In this document: positions 17,684 to 28,585 of the stretch, piece by piece
Numbering within the stretch: the stretch's first letter is position 1
How the letters are laid out: each line of letters starts with the position of its first letter
DNA from: Herbaspirillum aquaticum
GTDB taxonomy: Bacteria; Pseudomonadota; Gammaproteobacteria; Burkholderiales; Burkholderiaceae_D
Assembly (NCBI RefSeq): GCF_002213425.1
Contig: NZ_NJGV01000029.1
Coordinates: forward strand, 21,478-85,477
Length of the DNA: 64,000 bases
Direction of reading: 5' to 3'
Program-made: the position numbers and the translations under genes
The notes under the pieces: model-generated
Seen by the model: the letters and a program-made list of their open reading frames with translations, nothing else
Told to the model about the DNA's origin: nothing
The model's database searches: none

Positions 17684-17704
17684 TGTGAATATTTACAGTA
17701 TCAA
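17677..17704 (-). promoter_or_regulatory. Predicted recG promoter
   Basis: On the minus strand TTGATA (17704-17699) and TAAAAT (17682-17677) are separated by 16 bp. The LexA box fills the spacer, giving the classic SOS-repressed geometry. The start is expected near 17670. Confidence 0.65.
17681..17700. promoter_or_regulatory. LexA (SOS) box
   Basis: TACTGTGAATATTTACAGTA contains CTGT-N8-ACAG and matches 17 of 20 positions of the E. coli consensus, with both outer hexamers perfect. It lies between recG and queA, inside the predicted recG promoter. Confidence 0.85.
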
Positions 17705-17806
17705 TCCCGCCGGCAACAGTTCTTGCCCGGGAACGCCCGGCGCCAGTCCGTCTGCCGCCGCCGCGCGCATCGCCTCCATCATTATTTTGCAAGCTTGTAC
17801 TCGCGC

Positions 17807-19982
<2,176 letters not shown>

Positions 19983-20006
19983 TAACCACGGGCCGGCGCT
20001 GTTGCA

Positions 20007-21824
20007 TCAGCCCGGCTGCGCCTGCTGCGCGCCTGGCGCCAGGCGCAGCAGGGCCTCCCACAATTGCCCCGGCGCCACCGGCTTGTGCAGCATGGGAATG
20101 CCGCTTTCGCTGGCCTCGCGCAACCTGGCCGGTGCCGTATCGCCGGTGATGAGCAGCGCACCGACATGGCGCTGGCTGGCTTGCCGCACTGCTGCGATGG
20201 CCTCGGTGCCATTGCGGTGTGCGCGCAGGCGGTAGTCGCTGATGACCACGTCGAATTCCTGTGTGCCCGCCAGGGTTTGGGCCTCGTCCAGTCCTTCCAC
20301 CGCGACGCACTGGCAACCCCATTGGGTCAGTAGCTGCGCCATGCTGTCGCGTACCCGCTGGTCGTCCTCGATCAACAGGATGCGCAATCCATGCAGGTCG
20401 CGCTGTGCCTTGTGCAACGCTACGGGGGCGGGCGCAGGCACCTTCTGCGGCATGACCGCTGCGGGCAGCAGCAGCTTGAAGACGCTCCCGCGTCCGGGCA
20501 GCGACTGTACCGTGAGCTGCAAGCCCTGCATCTTTGCCAATCCCTCGGCAATGGCCAGTCCCAGTCCCATGCCCTTGTTGTGATCGCGTTCCGGATTGCC
20601 CAGCTGGTGGAACTCGCGGAAGATTTCCTGCTGCTGCTCCGGCGCGATCCCGATGCCGGTATCCCACACCTCCAGCCACACCTGGCTGCCACGATGGCGG
20701 CAGGCCATCAAGATACCGCCCTGTTCGGTATAGCGAATCGCATTGGACACCAGATTGCGCAGGATCAGCTCGGTCAGCCCGGCGTCGGCACTGGCGACGG
20801 CCTGGCTCTCGCGGGTGCGAAAGACCAGACCCTTGGCTTCAGCCTGCGCGGCCATCTCGCGGCTGATGCGATGAAGCAGTGCCTGCACGCGGAAGGGGGC
20901 GACCTGGGGAGTCACCACGCCGGCTTCGATGCGGGAGTAGTCCAGCAGTGTATGCAGCATGTCGGCGCAATTGTCGGCGGCACTGCGCAGGCGGCCGACC
21001 ACCTCGCGCTGCATCGGATCGAGCGGGGTATTGGACAGCACCTCAAGGAACAGACCCTGGGCATGGATGGGTTGCCGCAGGTCGTGGCTGGCACCGGCCA
21101 GGAAACGCGACTTGGCGGCATTGGCCTGTTCGGCCTGCTGCAGGGCTTGCTGGGTTTTTTCGGATTCGCGCTGCAGGCGCTCAATGAGCGCATTGTTCTC
21201 GAAGCGCAGCATGATGGCCGCACGCGCCGCGCGTGCGCTGTTGCGCGCCTGGACCAGCAGCGAAGCCACATAGAGCAGGGCGGCCACCGCCAGCACTTGC
21301 AGCGCGTTTTCGTGGGTATGCCAGGCACTGGTCGCCAGCATGCCCAACTCCACCAGGCAGAAGGAAACGAAGGCCGGCATCACCGGCGAGAGGATGGACA
21401 TGGAATTGCCCGCCACCCCCGCCAGCACCCCGATGAGCAGGATGCTGCCGCCGGGGCTGGCGGTGTCCAGCGCCAGCGGGGCCAGGAGCCCCCAGGCGGC
21501 GCCGTCGATGCCATGCAGTACCACCAGGCGGCGCGTGACTTGGCCGATGTTGGCCGGGGTGATCTCCATGTCCAGCATGCGCCGGGCATCGGCGTAGTCG
21601 AACAGCTTGGAGGCAATCACCACGCCGGCCCAGCCCAGCAGCGGCCATAGTCCTGCGCTGGCGCGCAGGGCGTAGGCCACCAGCAGCGCCACCAGGATGC
21701 CCGGCAAGACCGAGCTGCCCAGGTTGCCGCACAACAGGCGAACCTGTTCGACCCGCACGCGATGCAGCGTGTCTTCAGCCACAGCGTGGACCGGTGCACC
21801 CTGCAGGGCCGTACCGTCTTTCAT
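20007..21824 (-). CDS. Hybrid sensor histidine kinase with C-terminal receiver
   Basis: A 605-residue membrane kinase. Around six hydrophobic helices (about 31-195) form the sensor part. A coiled linker leads to the HisKA box GASHDLRQPIHA with the phosphorylatable His247, then the ATPase boxes NLVSNAIRY, DTGIGI and KGMGLGLAI, and a C-terminal receiver with Asp530 in FDVVISDYRL. No ligand-binding periplasmic domain is seen, so the signal may be sensed within the membrane. It starts 3 bp after the LuxR-type regulator gene, which is its likely partner. The C-terminal receiver may act as a phosphate sink or a relay. Confidence 0.88.
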   Translation of the reverse strand: MKDGTALQGAPVHAVAEDTLHRVRVEQVRLLCGNLGSSVLPGILVALLVAYALRASAGLWPLLGWAGVVIASKLFDYADARRMLDMEITPANIGQVTRRLVVLHGIDGAAWGLLAPLALDTASPGGSILLIGVLAGVAGNSMSILSPVMPAFVSFCLVELGMLATSAWHTHENALQVLAVAALLYVASLLVQARNSARAARAAIMLRFENNALIERLQRESEKTQQALQQAEQANAAKSRFLAGASHDLRQPIHAQGLFLEVLSNTPLDPMQREVVGRLRSAADNCADMLHTLLDYSRIEAGVVTPQVAPFRVQALLHRISREMAAQAEAKGLVFRTRESQAVASADAGLTELILRNLVSNAIRYTEQGGILMACRHRGSQVWLEVWDTGIGIAPEQQQEIFREFHQLGNPERDHNKGMGLGLAIAEGLAKMQGLQLTVQSLPGRGSVFKLLLPAAVMPQKVPAPAPVALHKAQRDLHGLRILLIEDDQRVRDSMAQLLTQWGCQCVAVEGLDEAQTLAGTQEFDVVISDYRLRAHRNGTEAIAAVRQASQRHVGALLITGDTAPARLREASESGIPMLHKPVAPGQLWEALLRLAPGAQQAQPG

Positions 21825-21827
21825 GCG

Positions 21828-22439
21828 CTAGCTCACCAGCCCGCGCCGGCGTGCGGCGAAGGCGGCTTCGGCCCGGTTGTCCACATCCAGGGCCAGCAGG
21901 ATGGCCTGGACATGCCCGCGGATGGTGTTTTCGGACAGGTTCAGGCGGCGCCCGATGGCCTTGTTGGTCAAGCCCTGGCTGAGCAAGCCCAGTACCTCGT
22001 ATTGGCGCGGCGTGAACTGGGGTTTGCCGGTATCGTCGGACTCTACCGCGGGTGCCGCCATCGCATGCCCTCTACCGGCCACTTCCAGCAGCACCTTCAG
22101 GATGTGCTCGGCGGTGGCGGCTTTGGAGACGAAGGCCGCCGCCCCGCGCCGGGTCGCTTCGCGTACGGTCTCGTCGGTATCGTCGGCCGAGAGGATGATG
22201 ACCGGCACCTGCGGCCACTTGCGTGCCAGCACCGACATGCCGTCGATACCATTGAGTCCGCCCAGCTGGATGTCCAGCAGCACCATGCCGGGGGGCTGGC
22301 CGTCGTCCAGGCGCATGGCGTCCTCCAGCGAGGCGGCCTCGGCGATGCTGGTGTGTGGCAAAGCCGCCTGCAGTACCAGCCGCAGGCCGCAACGAAAGAG
22401 TGCGTGATCGTCAATGATCAGCAGGCGTGAAGTCGGCAT
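21828..22439 (-). CDS. LuxR/NarL-family response regulator
   Basis: A 203-residue regulator with an N-terminal receiver (phospho-acceptor Asp56 in MVLLDIQLGGLNG) and a C-terminal LuxR-type helix-turn-helix (about 140-203, YEVLGLLSQGLTNKAIGRRL and NTIRGHVQAILLALDV). It is cotranscribed with the hybrid kinase that follows after 3 bp. The target promoters are unknown. Confidence 0.9.
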   Translation of the reverse strand: MPTSRLLIIDDHALFRCGLRLVLQAALPHTSIAEAASLEDAMRLDDGQPPGMVLLDIQLGGLNGIDGMSVLARKWPQVPVIILSADDTDETVREATRRGAAAFVSKAATAEHILKVLLEVAGRGHAMAAPAVESDDTGKPQFTPRQYEVLGLLSQGLTNKAIGRRLNLSENTIRGHVQAILLALDVDNRAEAAFAARRRGLVS

Positions 22440-22574
22440 GTTGGGAACCCCTCCCGAAGCCGCATCCGCACAATCGTCGGCGGCTCCCGGAAACTGTTTT
22501 TGTTGTGCCGCGATTCTACGCTGTTGTGGGGCAATGACGCACGTTGTGATGAGGTAGCAGGTGCTGCTGCGGCT

Positions 22575-24056
22575 TCAGGCGCCTTCTTCGAGGCAGAGGG
22601 TGAAGCGGCTGCCCGCGCCGGGCCGGCTTTGCACGGTGATGGTGCCGCCCATCAGGTGGGCCAGCTTCTGGCTCAGGTACAGGCCCTGGCCCATGCCCTC
22701 ATGCTTGCGCGAGGGCTTGGCATCGAGCTGGGTGAAGGCACGAAAGAGCTTTTGCTGGTCCTGCTCGCTGATGCCGCAGCCGGTATCGATCACATCAATC
22801 CAGCTGGTGAGGCTTTCGCCCTGGTGCTGCTGGCGCAGCTTGACCTGCACCTGGCCTTGCTCGGTGAACTTGACGGCATTGCTCACCAGGTTCAGCAGGA
22901 TTTGCGCCAGGGCGCGGCGGTTGGCGTGGATCCGCACTTCGCCGGCATACGGCGCCAGGCTCAGCTGCAAGCCCTTCTTGGTGGCCGCCGGGCGCATTGC
23001 CGCCACCGCCTCCTCGATCAGTTCGGAACAGAGCAGGGCCTCGGGGATCAGGTCTTCCTCCTCGGCTTCCATGCGGGAGACGTCCAGCAGGCTGGTGATG
23101 AGTCCCAGCAAGTGCTGGGCGCTGTCGTGCACGGTCTGCAGCTGCTGCTCCTGCTCGGCCGTCAGCGGCCCGCCCATGCGCGTGAGCAGGATTTCGGTGA
23201 AGCCGAGGATGGCGTTCAAGGGCGTGCGCAGCTCGTGCGAGGTGTTGGCCAGGAAACGGTCGCGCGATTCCACGGCCTCCACCAAGGCGCGGTTTTTCTC
23301 GGCCAGGTCTTGCTCGATGCGCTTGCGGTCGCTGATGTCGCGCACTGCAATCATGAGGAAGGTTTCGCCTTCGATGACCAGCGGGCTCAGGCTGACGTCG
23401 ACCGGGAATTCGCCGCCATCGCGTTTCAGGCCGCACAGTTCAGGGGTCGGGTTGCTGGCCGGAGCGGCCCGGCCGGACAAGTAGTTGGCCAGGTTCTGCG
23501 CATGCATGGCCAGGAAGCGCTGCGGAATCAGCACGTCGATGGCGCGCCCCGTCAGGTCGGCCACTTCCCAGCCGAAGAGCTCGCCCGCGCGGCGATTGAC
23601 CAGCACCAAACGGTCCAGCGCATTGACCACGAGGATGCCGTCCGGCAGCGAATCGTAAAGCCCGTGCACACTGGCGGCGATCAGGCTGATGTCGCGCAGG
23701 ACGGTGGCCTGGCTGATGTCGCGCTTGCAGGAGAGTACGTATTGCGGCTGGCCGCGGTCATCGCGCAGCAGCTTGTTGGATACCGAGAGGTGCAGCAGGG
23801 AGCCATCCTTGCGGCGGCGGATGGACTGGCATTCGGCCCGGCCCAGCGCCAGCGTATCAGCGAACACCCGCTCTTCCTCGGCGCGCCGCTCGGGCGGCAC
23901 GATGAAGTCCGACAGATGCTGGCCCAGCACTTCCTGGCCGCTGTAGCCGAAGATCTGTTCGGCGCAGCGGTTCCAGTAGACGACCCCTCCCTGCATGTCC
24001 ATCAGGACATAGGCATCGGGCGCCTCGCTGAGCAGCAGTCGTTCAAGCTGCTGCAT
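22575..24056 (-). CDS. PAS-domain sensor histidine kinase
   Basis: A 493-residue kinase with no transmembrane segment. Two PAS domains (about 5-118 and 122-245; the second contains DGILVVNALDRLVLVNRRAG) precede the HisKA box NTSHELRTPLNAILGF with His274, and an ATPase domain with NLVSNAVKFTEQ, DTGCGI and GMGQGLYLSQ. It is therefore probably a cytoplasmic redox or small-molecule sensor; no haem or flavin ligand can be assigned by eye. Its start overlaps the end of the HDOD gene by 14 bp. A 135-bp gap separates it from the LuxR-type regulator. Confidence 0.88.
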   Translation of the reverse strand: MQQLERLLLSEAPDAYVLMDMQGGVVYWNRCAEQIFGYSGQEVLGQHLSDFIVPPERRAEEERVFADTLALGRAECQSIRRRKDGSLLHLSVSNKLLRDDRGQPQYVLSCKRDISQATVLRDISLIAASVHGLYDSLPDGILVVNALDRLVLVNRRAGELFGWEVADLTGRAIDVLIPQRFLAMHAQNLANYLSGRAAPASNPTPELCGLKRDGGEFPVDVSLSPLVIEGETFLMIAVRDISDRKRIEQDLAEKNRALVEAVESRDRFLANTSHELRTPLNAILGFTEILLTRMGGPLTAEQEQQLQTVHDSAQHLLGLITSLLDVSRMEAEEEDLIPEALLCSELIEEAVAAMRPAATKKGLQLSLAPYAGEVRIHANRRALAQILLNLVSNAVKFTEQGQVQVKLRQQHQGESLTSWIDVIDTGCGISEQDQQKLFRAFTQLDAKPSRKHEGMGQGLYLSQKLAHLMGGTITVQSRPGAGSRFTLCLEEGA

Positions 24057-25011
24057 TGCCGTCGCCGACCGCCTCTTGCAGGCGCAGCAGTTTGTCGTGA
24101 ACCTGGGTCGGCAACCCTTGCCACAGGCTCCTGGCGCTCAGGTGCATGGTCTGGGTCCAGTCCTGCCAGTCTTCGCCGGCCACCTGATACAGCTCGGGGA
24201 AATCGTGCGGTGCCAGCTGCAGGTGCGGCAGCGCCCGGGCGATCTTGGGCAGGGCCGCCTCGGCGACCTGGGGCGTGCCGCAGCCCAGTTCGGCCATGGC
24301 GGCCGACAGGTACAGGGTCCAGATGATTTCCAGCGGGCGCGGCACCGGCCATTCCTGCGGCAGGGGCGGCGCTTCGTAGTGCAGCACGGCGTCGCAGAAG
24401 AGTTCCGGAATCTTCCAGTCCTGCATCAGGGCTGCTGCGATATTGAGGTGGTTGAAGCCGAACAGCGACTGCTCCATCGCCAGTTGACCAGAAGGCTCCA
24501 GCGGGCGCGTCAGCAGCGACGAGTAGCCGGCCGGATGGGCCGAGGCCAGGGTCAGCCTGCCGATGTTGGCCAGCAGACCCGTGGTGAACATTTCTCCCAG
24601 GGGAGCCACGCGCGTGTGGCTGCTGATGGCCTGGGCGCTGCAGGCCATGGCGAAGCTGTGCGCCCAGAAGGCCGGCAGCTTGAAGTTCGCGCAGGAGGCG
24701 GGGGCCGTGGTCTCTGCGAGCGACAGCGCCAGGGCAAGCTGGCGCACGGCCTGCAGGCCGACCAGCAGCATGCTGTCCATGCTGACCGAGGCAATCGGGC
24801 GCACGCGGTCGGCATTGAGTACGTTGACGATGCGGATGATGCGTCCGGACAGGGCCGGGTCGCCCTGGACCAGATGGATCAGTTCATGCATGTCGGGATC
24901 ATCCTGCGCACACATGCGCATGATGGTCAGGCGCACCCCCCCCGGCGAAGGCAGGGCTTGCGCGCTCCTGAGCTTCTCGAACAGGGTGGGTTCAACAAAG
25001 GTGAGCATCAT
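24043..25011 (-). CDS. HDOD-domain signalling protein
   Basis: A 322-residue protein with an HDOD domain over about residues 10-215 (PALSGRIIRIVNVLN, then FKLPAFWAHSFAMACSAQAI and TTGLLANIGRLTLA). HDOD proteins are HD-domain relatives, usually without catalysis, that act as output or scaffold modules next to c-di-GMP and two-component genes. The first of two tandem ATGs (25011, 25008) overlaps the stop of the HD-GYP gene (ATGATGA), pointing to coupled translation. The open frame extends further upstream but only inside the HD-GYP gene. Confidence 0.85.
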   Translation of the reverse strand: MMLTFVEPTLFEKLRSAQALPSPGGVRLTIMRMCAQDDPDMHELIHLVQGDPALSGRIIRIVNVLNADRVRPIASVSMDSMLLVGLQAVRQLALALSLAETTAPASCANFKLPAFWAHSFAMACSAQAISSHTRVAPLGEMFTTGLLANIGRLTLASAHPAGYSSLLTRPLEPSGQLAMEQSLFGFNHLNIAAALMQDWKIPELFCDAVLHYEAPPLPQEWPVPRPLEIIWTLYLSAAMAELGCGTPQVAEAALPKIARALPHLQLAPHDFPELYQVAGEDWQDWTQTMHLSARSLWQGLPTQVHDKLLRLQEAVGDGNAAA

Positions 25012-26045
25012 TTGCTGTCCTGGTTGCGGTTGTAGATGTCGACCACTTCCTCCCATCCGGCAAAGAAGGCCTCTACACAGCGCGGATCGAAGTGGCTGCC
25101 CGCATTGTCGCGCAGATAACGGGCGGCGTCTTCCAGGCTCCAGCCTTTTTTGTAGGGACGCGAGGAGGTCAGCGCGTCGAACACGTCGGCCACCGCCACG
25201 ATGCGCCCGTAGAGCGGGATATCTTCGCCCTTGAGCGCATTGGGATAGCCGCTGCCATCCCATTTCTCATGGTGCGTCTCGGCGATCCGGGAGGCTGTCT
25301 GCAGCAGCGCTGACGGGCTGGCGCGCAGGATGTCGGCGCCGATCTGGGCGTGCAGGCGCATGACCTTCAGTTCTTCTTCGTCCAGCCGTCCGGGCTTGAG
25401 CAGGATGTGGTCGGGGATGCCCATCTTGCCGATGTCGTGCATGGGGGAGGCGGCCAGCAGCAGGTCCTGCTCCTCCTTGGGCAAGCCGAGATGGGCGGCG
25501 ATGATGCGGGTGTAGTTGGACATGCGCACCAGGTGTTCGCCCGTTTCGGGGTCCCGGTAGCCGGCTGCGCGCGCCAGCAGGTCCACCGAATTGAGCGCCA
25601 GGCTGGTGCTCTGCTGCGCCTTCTGTTCCACCTCTTCGGACAGGTGCTCGATCTTCTGGCTCATGGCCAGCTGCGACTTGCGCATGGCCAGCATGTTCTT
25701 CACGCGTGCCAGCAGCTCCACCCTGTTCACCGGCTTGGAGAGGAAGTCATTGGCCGTCATCTGCAGCGCCTTGTGGCGTACTTGCAGCCCCATGTCAGCG
25801 GTGATCATGATGACCGGCGTCATTTCCTGTCCCGGCATGGCGCGAAAACGCGAGAGGAAGTCCAGGCCATCCATGCCCGGCATCATGTAGTCCAGCAGGA
25901 TCAGGTCGGGATCGTGGCTACCGCACCAGTCCAGCGCTTCGAAGGCGTCCGGGCAGGTGCTGATGCTGGTATCCGGCAGTTGCGCCAGCATGTGCGTGAA
26001 TAGCGACAGATTGGTCTTGTCGTCGTCGACGATCAGAATCTTCAT
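25008..26045 (-). CDS. RpfG-like response regulator with HD-GYP phosphodiesterase domain
   Basis: A 345-residue protein. The receiver domain (1-120) has the acceptor Asp52 in LILLDYMMPGMDG and Lys104 in FLSKP. The HD-GYP domain (about 150-335) keeps the metal-binding HD pair (His203-Asp204 in MHDIGKMGIPDHILLKPG) and HHEKWDGSGYP (258-268). Intact HD-GYP domains hydrolyse cyclic di-GMP, lowering its level and favouring motility. The start is taken at MKILIVDDD; the 54 upstream residues are in the preceding kinase gene. It overlaps that kinase gene by 4 bp (ATGA), so the two probably work as a pair like RpfC-RpfG. Confidence 0.92.
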   Translation of the reverse strand: MKILIVDDDKTNLSLFTHMLAQLPDTSISTCPDAFEALDWCGSHDPDLILLDYMMPGMDGLDFLSRFRAMPGQEMTPVIMITADMGLQVRHKALQMTANDFLSKPVNRVELLARVKNMLAMRKSQLAMSQKIEHLSEEVEQKAQQSTSLALNSVDLLARAAGYRDPETGEHLVRMSNYTRIIAAHLGLPKEEQDLLLAASPMHDIGKMGIPDHILLKPGRLDEEELKVMRLHAQIGADILRASPSALLQTASRIAETHHEKWDGSGYPNALKGEDIPLYGRIVAVADVFDALTSSRPYKKGWSLEDAARYLRDNAGSHFDPRCVEAFFAGWEEVVDIYNRNQDSK

Positions 26046-28222
26046 GTGTTCCCCCGGCCCCTCTCTTGTATCTGTTCTCGCAAGGCAGCGAAGGCGCGCG
26101 CGCACTCTTCGGCCAGCGTACGGACTTGCGCCAGGTCCCCCTGGCGTGCCGCGATTTCCATTTGACGTCCGGTCTCGCCCAGCGACTGGATGCCCAGGTT
26201 CAGGCAACTGCCCGCCAGCCGGTGGCCCAGCGCCTGGATCTCGCCCAGCAGCGGATCAGCAGCCTGGCAATGCCGGGCCAGTTCGTCCATCACCGGCGTG
26301 GTGTGCTCGATGAACATGTCCAGCATTTCGCCAGCCAGTGCGGTGTCGTCGCCAAAGAGTTCCTGCAAGCGGCGCTCGTCGAGCACCACCGGCGCCGCGC
26401 CGGCATCGCCTTGCGCGGCTGGCGCGGCCGGCAGGTAGTGCTCCAGCATCGCTGCCAGTTGCGAGCGCAGCAAGGGCTTGGTCAGATAGTCGTCCATACC
26501 CGCCTCCAGGCATTGTTCGCGGTCGCCCGCCATGGCATTGGCGGTCATCGCGACGATGGGGGTATGGGCCAGCTCGCCCTGCAGGCGCCGGATACGGCGC
26601 GTGGTTTCGTAGCCATCCAGCACCGGCATCTGGCAATCCATCAGGATCAGCGCATAAGCGCGCTGCGCCAGCTTTTCGAGCGCCTCCGCACCGTTGGAGG
26701 CGATATCGACCGCGTAGCCCATGGCATTGAGCTGGTATACCGCCACCTTCTGGTTCATTACGTTGTCTTCCACCAGCAGGAGTTCGTGCTGCTCCTGCCG
26801 CCCTTGTTGCCCCTTTTGCGATGATTCCCTGATCAGGCGGCCGGAAGGCGCCTGTGCTGGCGCGGCTGCCTTCTCCGCCGGCACCAGATGGACCGCGCGC
26901 AGCAATTGCTGCTTGCGCAGCGGCAACTGCAGCGCTGCCGACGTTAATGTTCCGTCTATATTAAGGCCGTGTACGCCGTGGTCAAGCAGCACGCACGTGA
27001 CTGCCGGTCTTTCAGCGTGCATGCGCGCCAGCACCGCCGCCGGTGGCACATCGCGGATCTCGCTGCTGACGATCAGGGTATCGATGCCGCTGGCCGTGGC
27101 CGCCGGGCCGGTCAAGGCCGCCAGGGCGTCGCTGGCGCTGCTGTAACGTACCGTCTCCAATCCTGCGGCGCGCAGGTATTCGTGCAGCATGGCAGCACTG
27201 GCATCATGCGTTTCGAGCAGGGCCACCTGTCGTTTTTTCGCTGCATGCGCGCGCACGGCGAACTGCGCAGGTTGCGCCACGGGAATGCCCAGTTCGAACC
27301 AGAAGCAGGAGCCGTTGCCCGGCGTACTCTCCACGCCGATCTGGCCGCCCATCAGTTCGACCAGGCGCTTGCAGATCGACAGCCCCAGGCCGGTGCCACC
27401 GTACTGGCGCGTGACCGAATTGTCGGCCTGTGAAAACGGTGAGAAGAGCCGGCGCAACGTATCGTCATCCATGCCGATACCACTGTCGCGCACCTCGAAA
27501 TGCACCCGGCAGTGGTCCCCCGAGACATGTAGCGCCTGGACCCGCAGCAGCACTTCACCCACGTGGGTGAACTTGAGCGCATTGCCCAGCAGGTTCAGGA
27601 GCACCTGGCGGATGCGTCCGGGGTCTCCCAGCAGCCGCAGCGGCAGGCGCGGATCCACATGGGCCAGCAAGCGCACGCGCTTCTCGCGGGCCTTGAAGGA
27701 GAGCGCTTCGGTGCTGGCCTCCACCACTTCCAGCAGATCGAACTCGACCACGGCGATATCCATCTTGCCGACATCGATCTTGGAAAAATCCAGCACGTCA
27801 TTGACGATGCCCAGCAAGGCATGGGCCGAATCCTCGATCGCCTTGGCGAACTCGGCCTGCTGCGTATCCAGGCGAGTGCTGCGCAACAGGCCTGCCATGC
27901 CCAGCACCGCATTCATGGGGGTGCGGATTTCATGGCTCATGGTCGAGAGAAAGGCGCCGCGCGTGAGCATGGCCTGGTCGGCCGCTTCCTTGGCCAGCAC
28001 CAGGTTGCGCGCGGCGCGCTGGTTGTCGCGCAGCAGGCGCAGCAGGATCAGTGCGCGCACCAGCCACAACGCCAGCAGACCCAGGATCAGCCAGGCCGGC
28101 AGGTCGGTCTGCCACAGCGCGGCTACCGCCAGAACGGCAAAGCCGGCCTCGGCCAGCGCCAGCAGCAGGCGACCGTCGCGCGGCCGCTGCCGTGCCTGGC
28201 TGGGGGTGTGCCCTGGTGTCAC
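26042..28222 (-). CDS. Hybrid sensor kinase with two receivers and an Hpt domain (RpfC/BarA-like)
   Basis: A 726-residue kinase counted from GTG 28222, which has GGAG 8 nt before it; the frame also opens at a TTG (28273) without a ribosome binding site. Two short membrane helices (about 19-37 and 41-64) lead to HisKA MSHEIRTPMN with His97, ATPase boxes NLLGNALKFT, DSGIGM and GGTGLGLSI, a degenerate receiver (about 330-450) lacking the acceptor Asp, a true receiver with Asp529 (LILMDCQMPVLDG) and a C-terminal Hpt domain with His667 (LGHRLAGSCLNLG). It can run a full phosphorelay, most likely to the HD-GYP protein encoded next. Confidence 0.9.
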   Translation of the reverse strand: MTPGHTPSQARQRPRDGRLLLALAEAGFAVLAVAALWQTDLPAWLILGLLALWLVRALILLRLLRDNQRAARNLVLAKEAADQAMLTRGAFLSTMSHEIRTPMNAVLGMAGLLRSTRLDTQQAEFAKAIEDSAHALLGIVNDVLDFSKIDVGKMDIAVVEFDLLEVVEASTEALSFKAREKRVRLLAHVDPRLPLRLLGDPGRIRQVLLNLLGNALKFTHVGEVLLRVQALHVSGDHCRVHFEVRDSGIGMDDDTLRRLFSPFSQADNSVTRQYGGTGLGLSICKRLVELMGGQIGVESTPGNGSCFWFELGIPVAQPAQFAVRAHAAKKRQVALLETHDASAAMLHEYLRAAGLETVRYSSASDALAALTGPAATASGIDTLIVSSEIRDVPPAAVLARMHAERPAVTCVLLDHGVHGLNIDGTLTSAALQLPLRKQQLLRAVHLVPAEKAAAPAQAPSGRLIRESSQKGQQGRQEQHELLLVEDNVMNQKVAVYQLNAMGYAVDIASNGAEALEKLAQRAYALILMDCQMPVLDGYETTRRIRRLQGELAHTPIVAMTANAMAGDREQCLEAGMDDYLTKPLLRSQLAAMLEHYLPAAPAAQGDAGAAPVVLDERRLQELFGDDTALAGEMLDMFIEHTTPVMDELARHCQAADPLLGEIQALGHRLAGSCLNLGIQSLGETGRQMEIAARQGDLAQVRTLAEECARAFAALREQIQERGRGNT

Positions 28223-28585
28223 GAGTTTGTCTCCATGGTTCCCGGTTCCGGTGAATGTTGCACGCCGACGCAAGAAGGCGCAGGCGTTTTGATTGGAATC
28301 AATTATAACGAATCGATAATTTAATTGCTAAAACTGTTTTATTTGTTTCAGCAGATTGAGTGCGCCTGTGGTCAAAAAGCGGCAGAATGTTGAGCTTGCA
28401 TTCCAAACAACATCTAGTTTTTTGCACCAAGAAACCAAGGCGGCCGGGGATTTTTGTTCAGCCTGATGCGATCAATATTGTTATTTTTTCTGTGTAAATT
28501 AATTTTATTGATTTATTCGATTAATTTATTTAGAGTGACAGTTCACAAAAAACATGCAGTGGCTAACCTCCAAGGAGCCTGCAAG
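28223..28585. other. AT-rich divergent intergenic region
   Basis: The stretch between the hybrid kinase and the small exported protein is far richer in A+T than the rest of the window, especially at 28290-28330 and 28480-28545. On the minus strand a perfect TATAAT (complement of 28302-28307) is a candidate -10 for the signalling operon, with only a weak -35. No coding sequence is supported here. Confidence 0.5.

Noticed and set aside
22500..24326. A 608-codon open frame opposite the PAS kinase
   Set aside because: The minus-strand kinase has clear PAS, HisKA and ATPase motifs; the plus frame has none.
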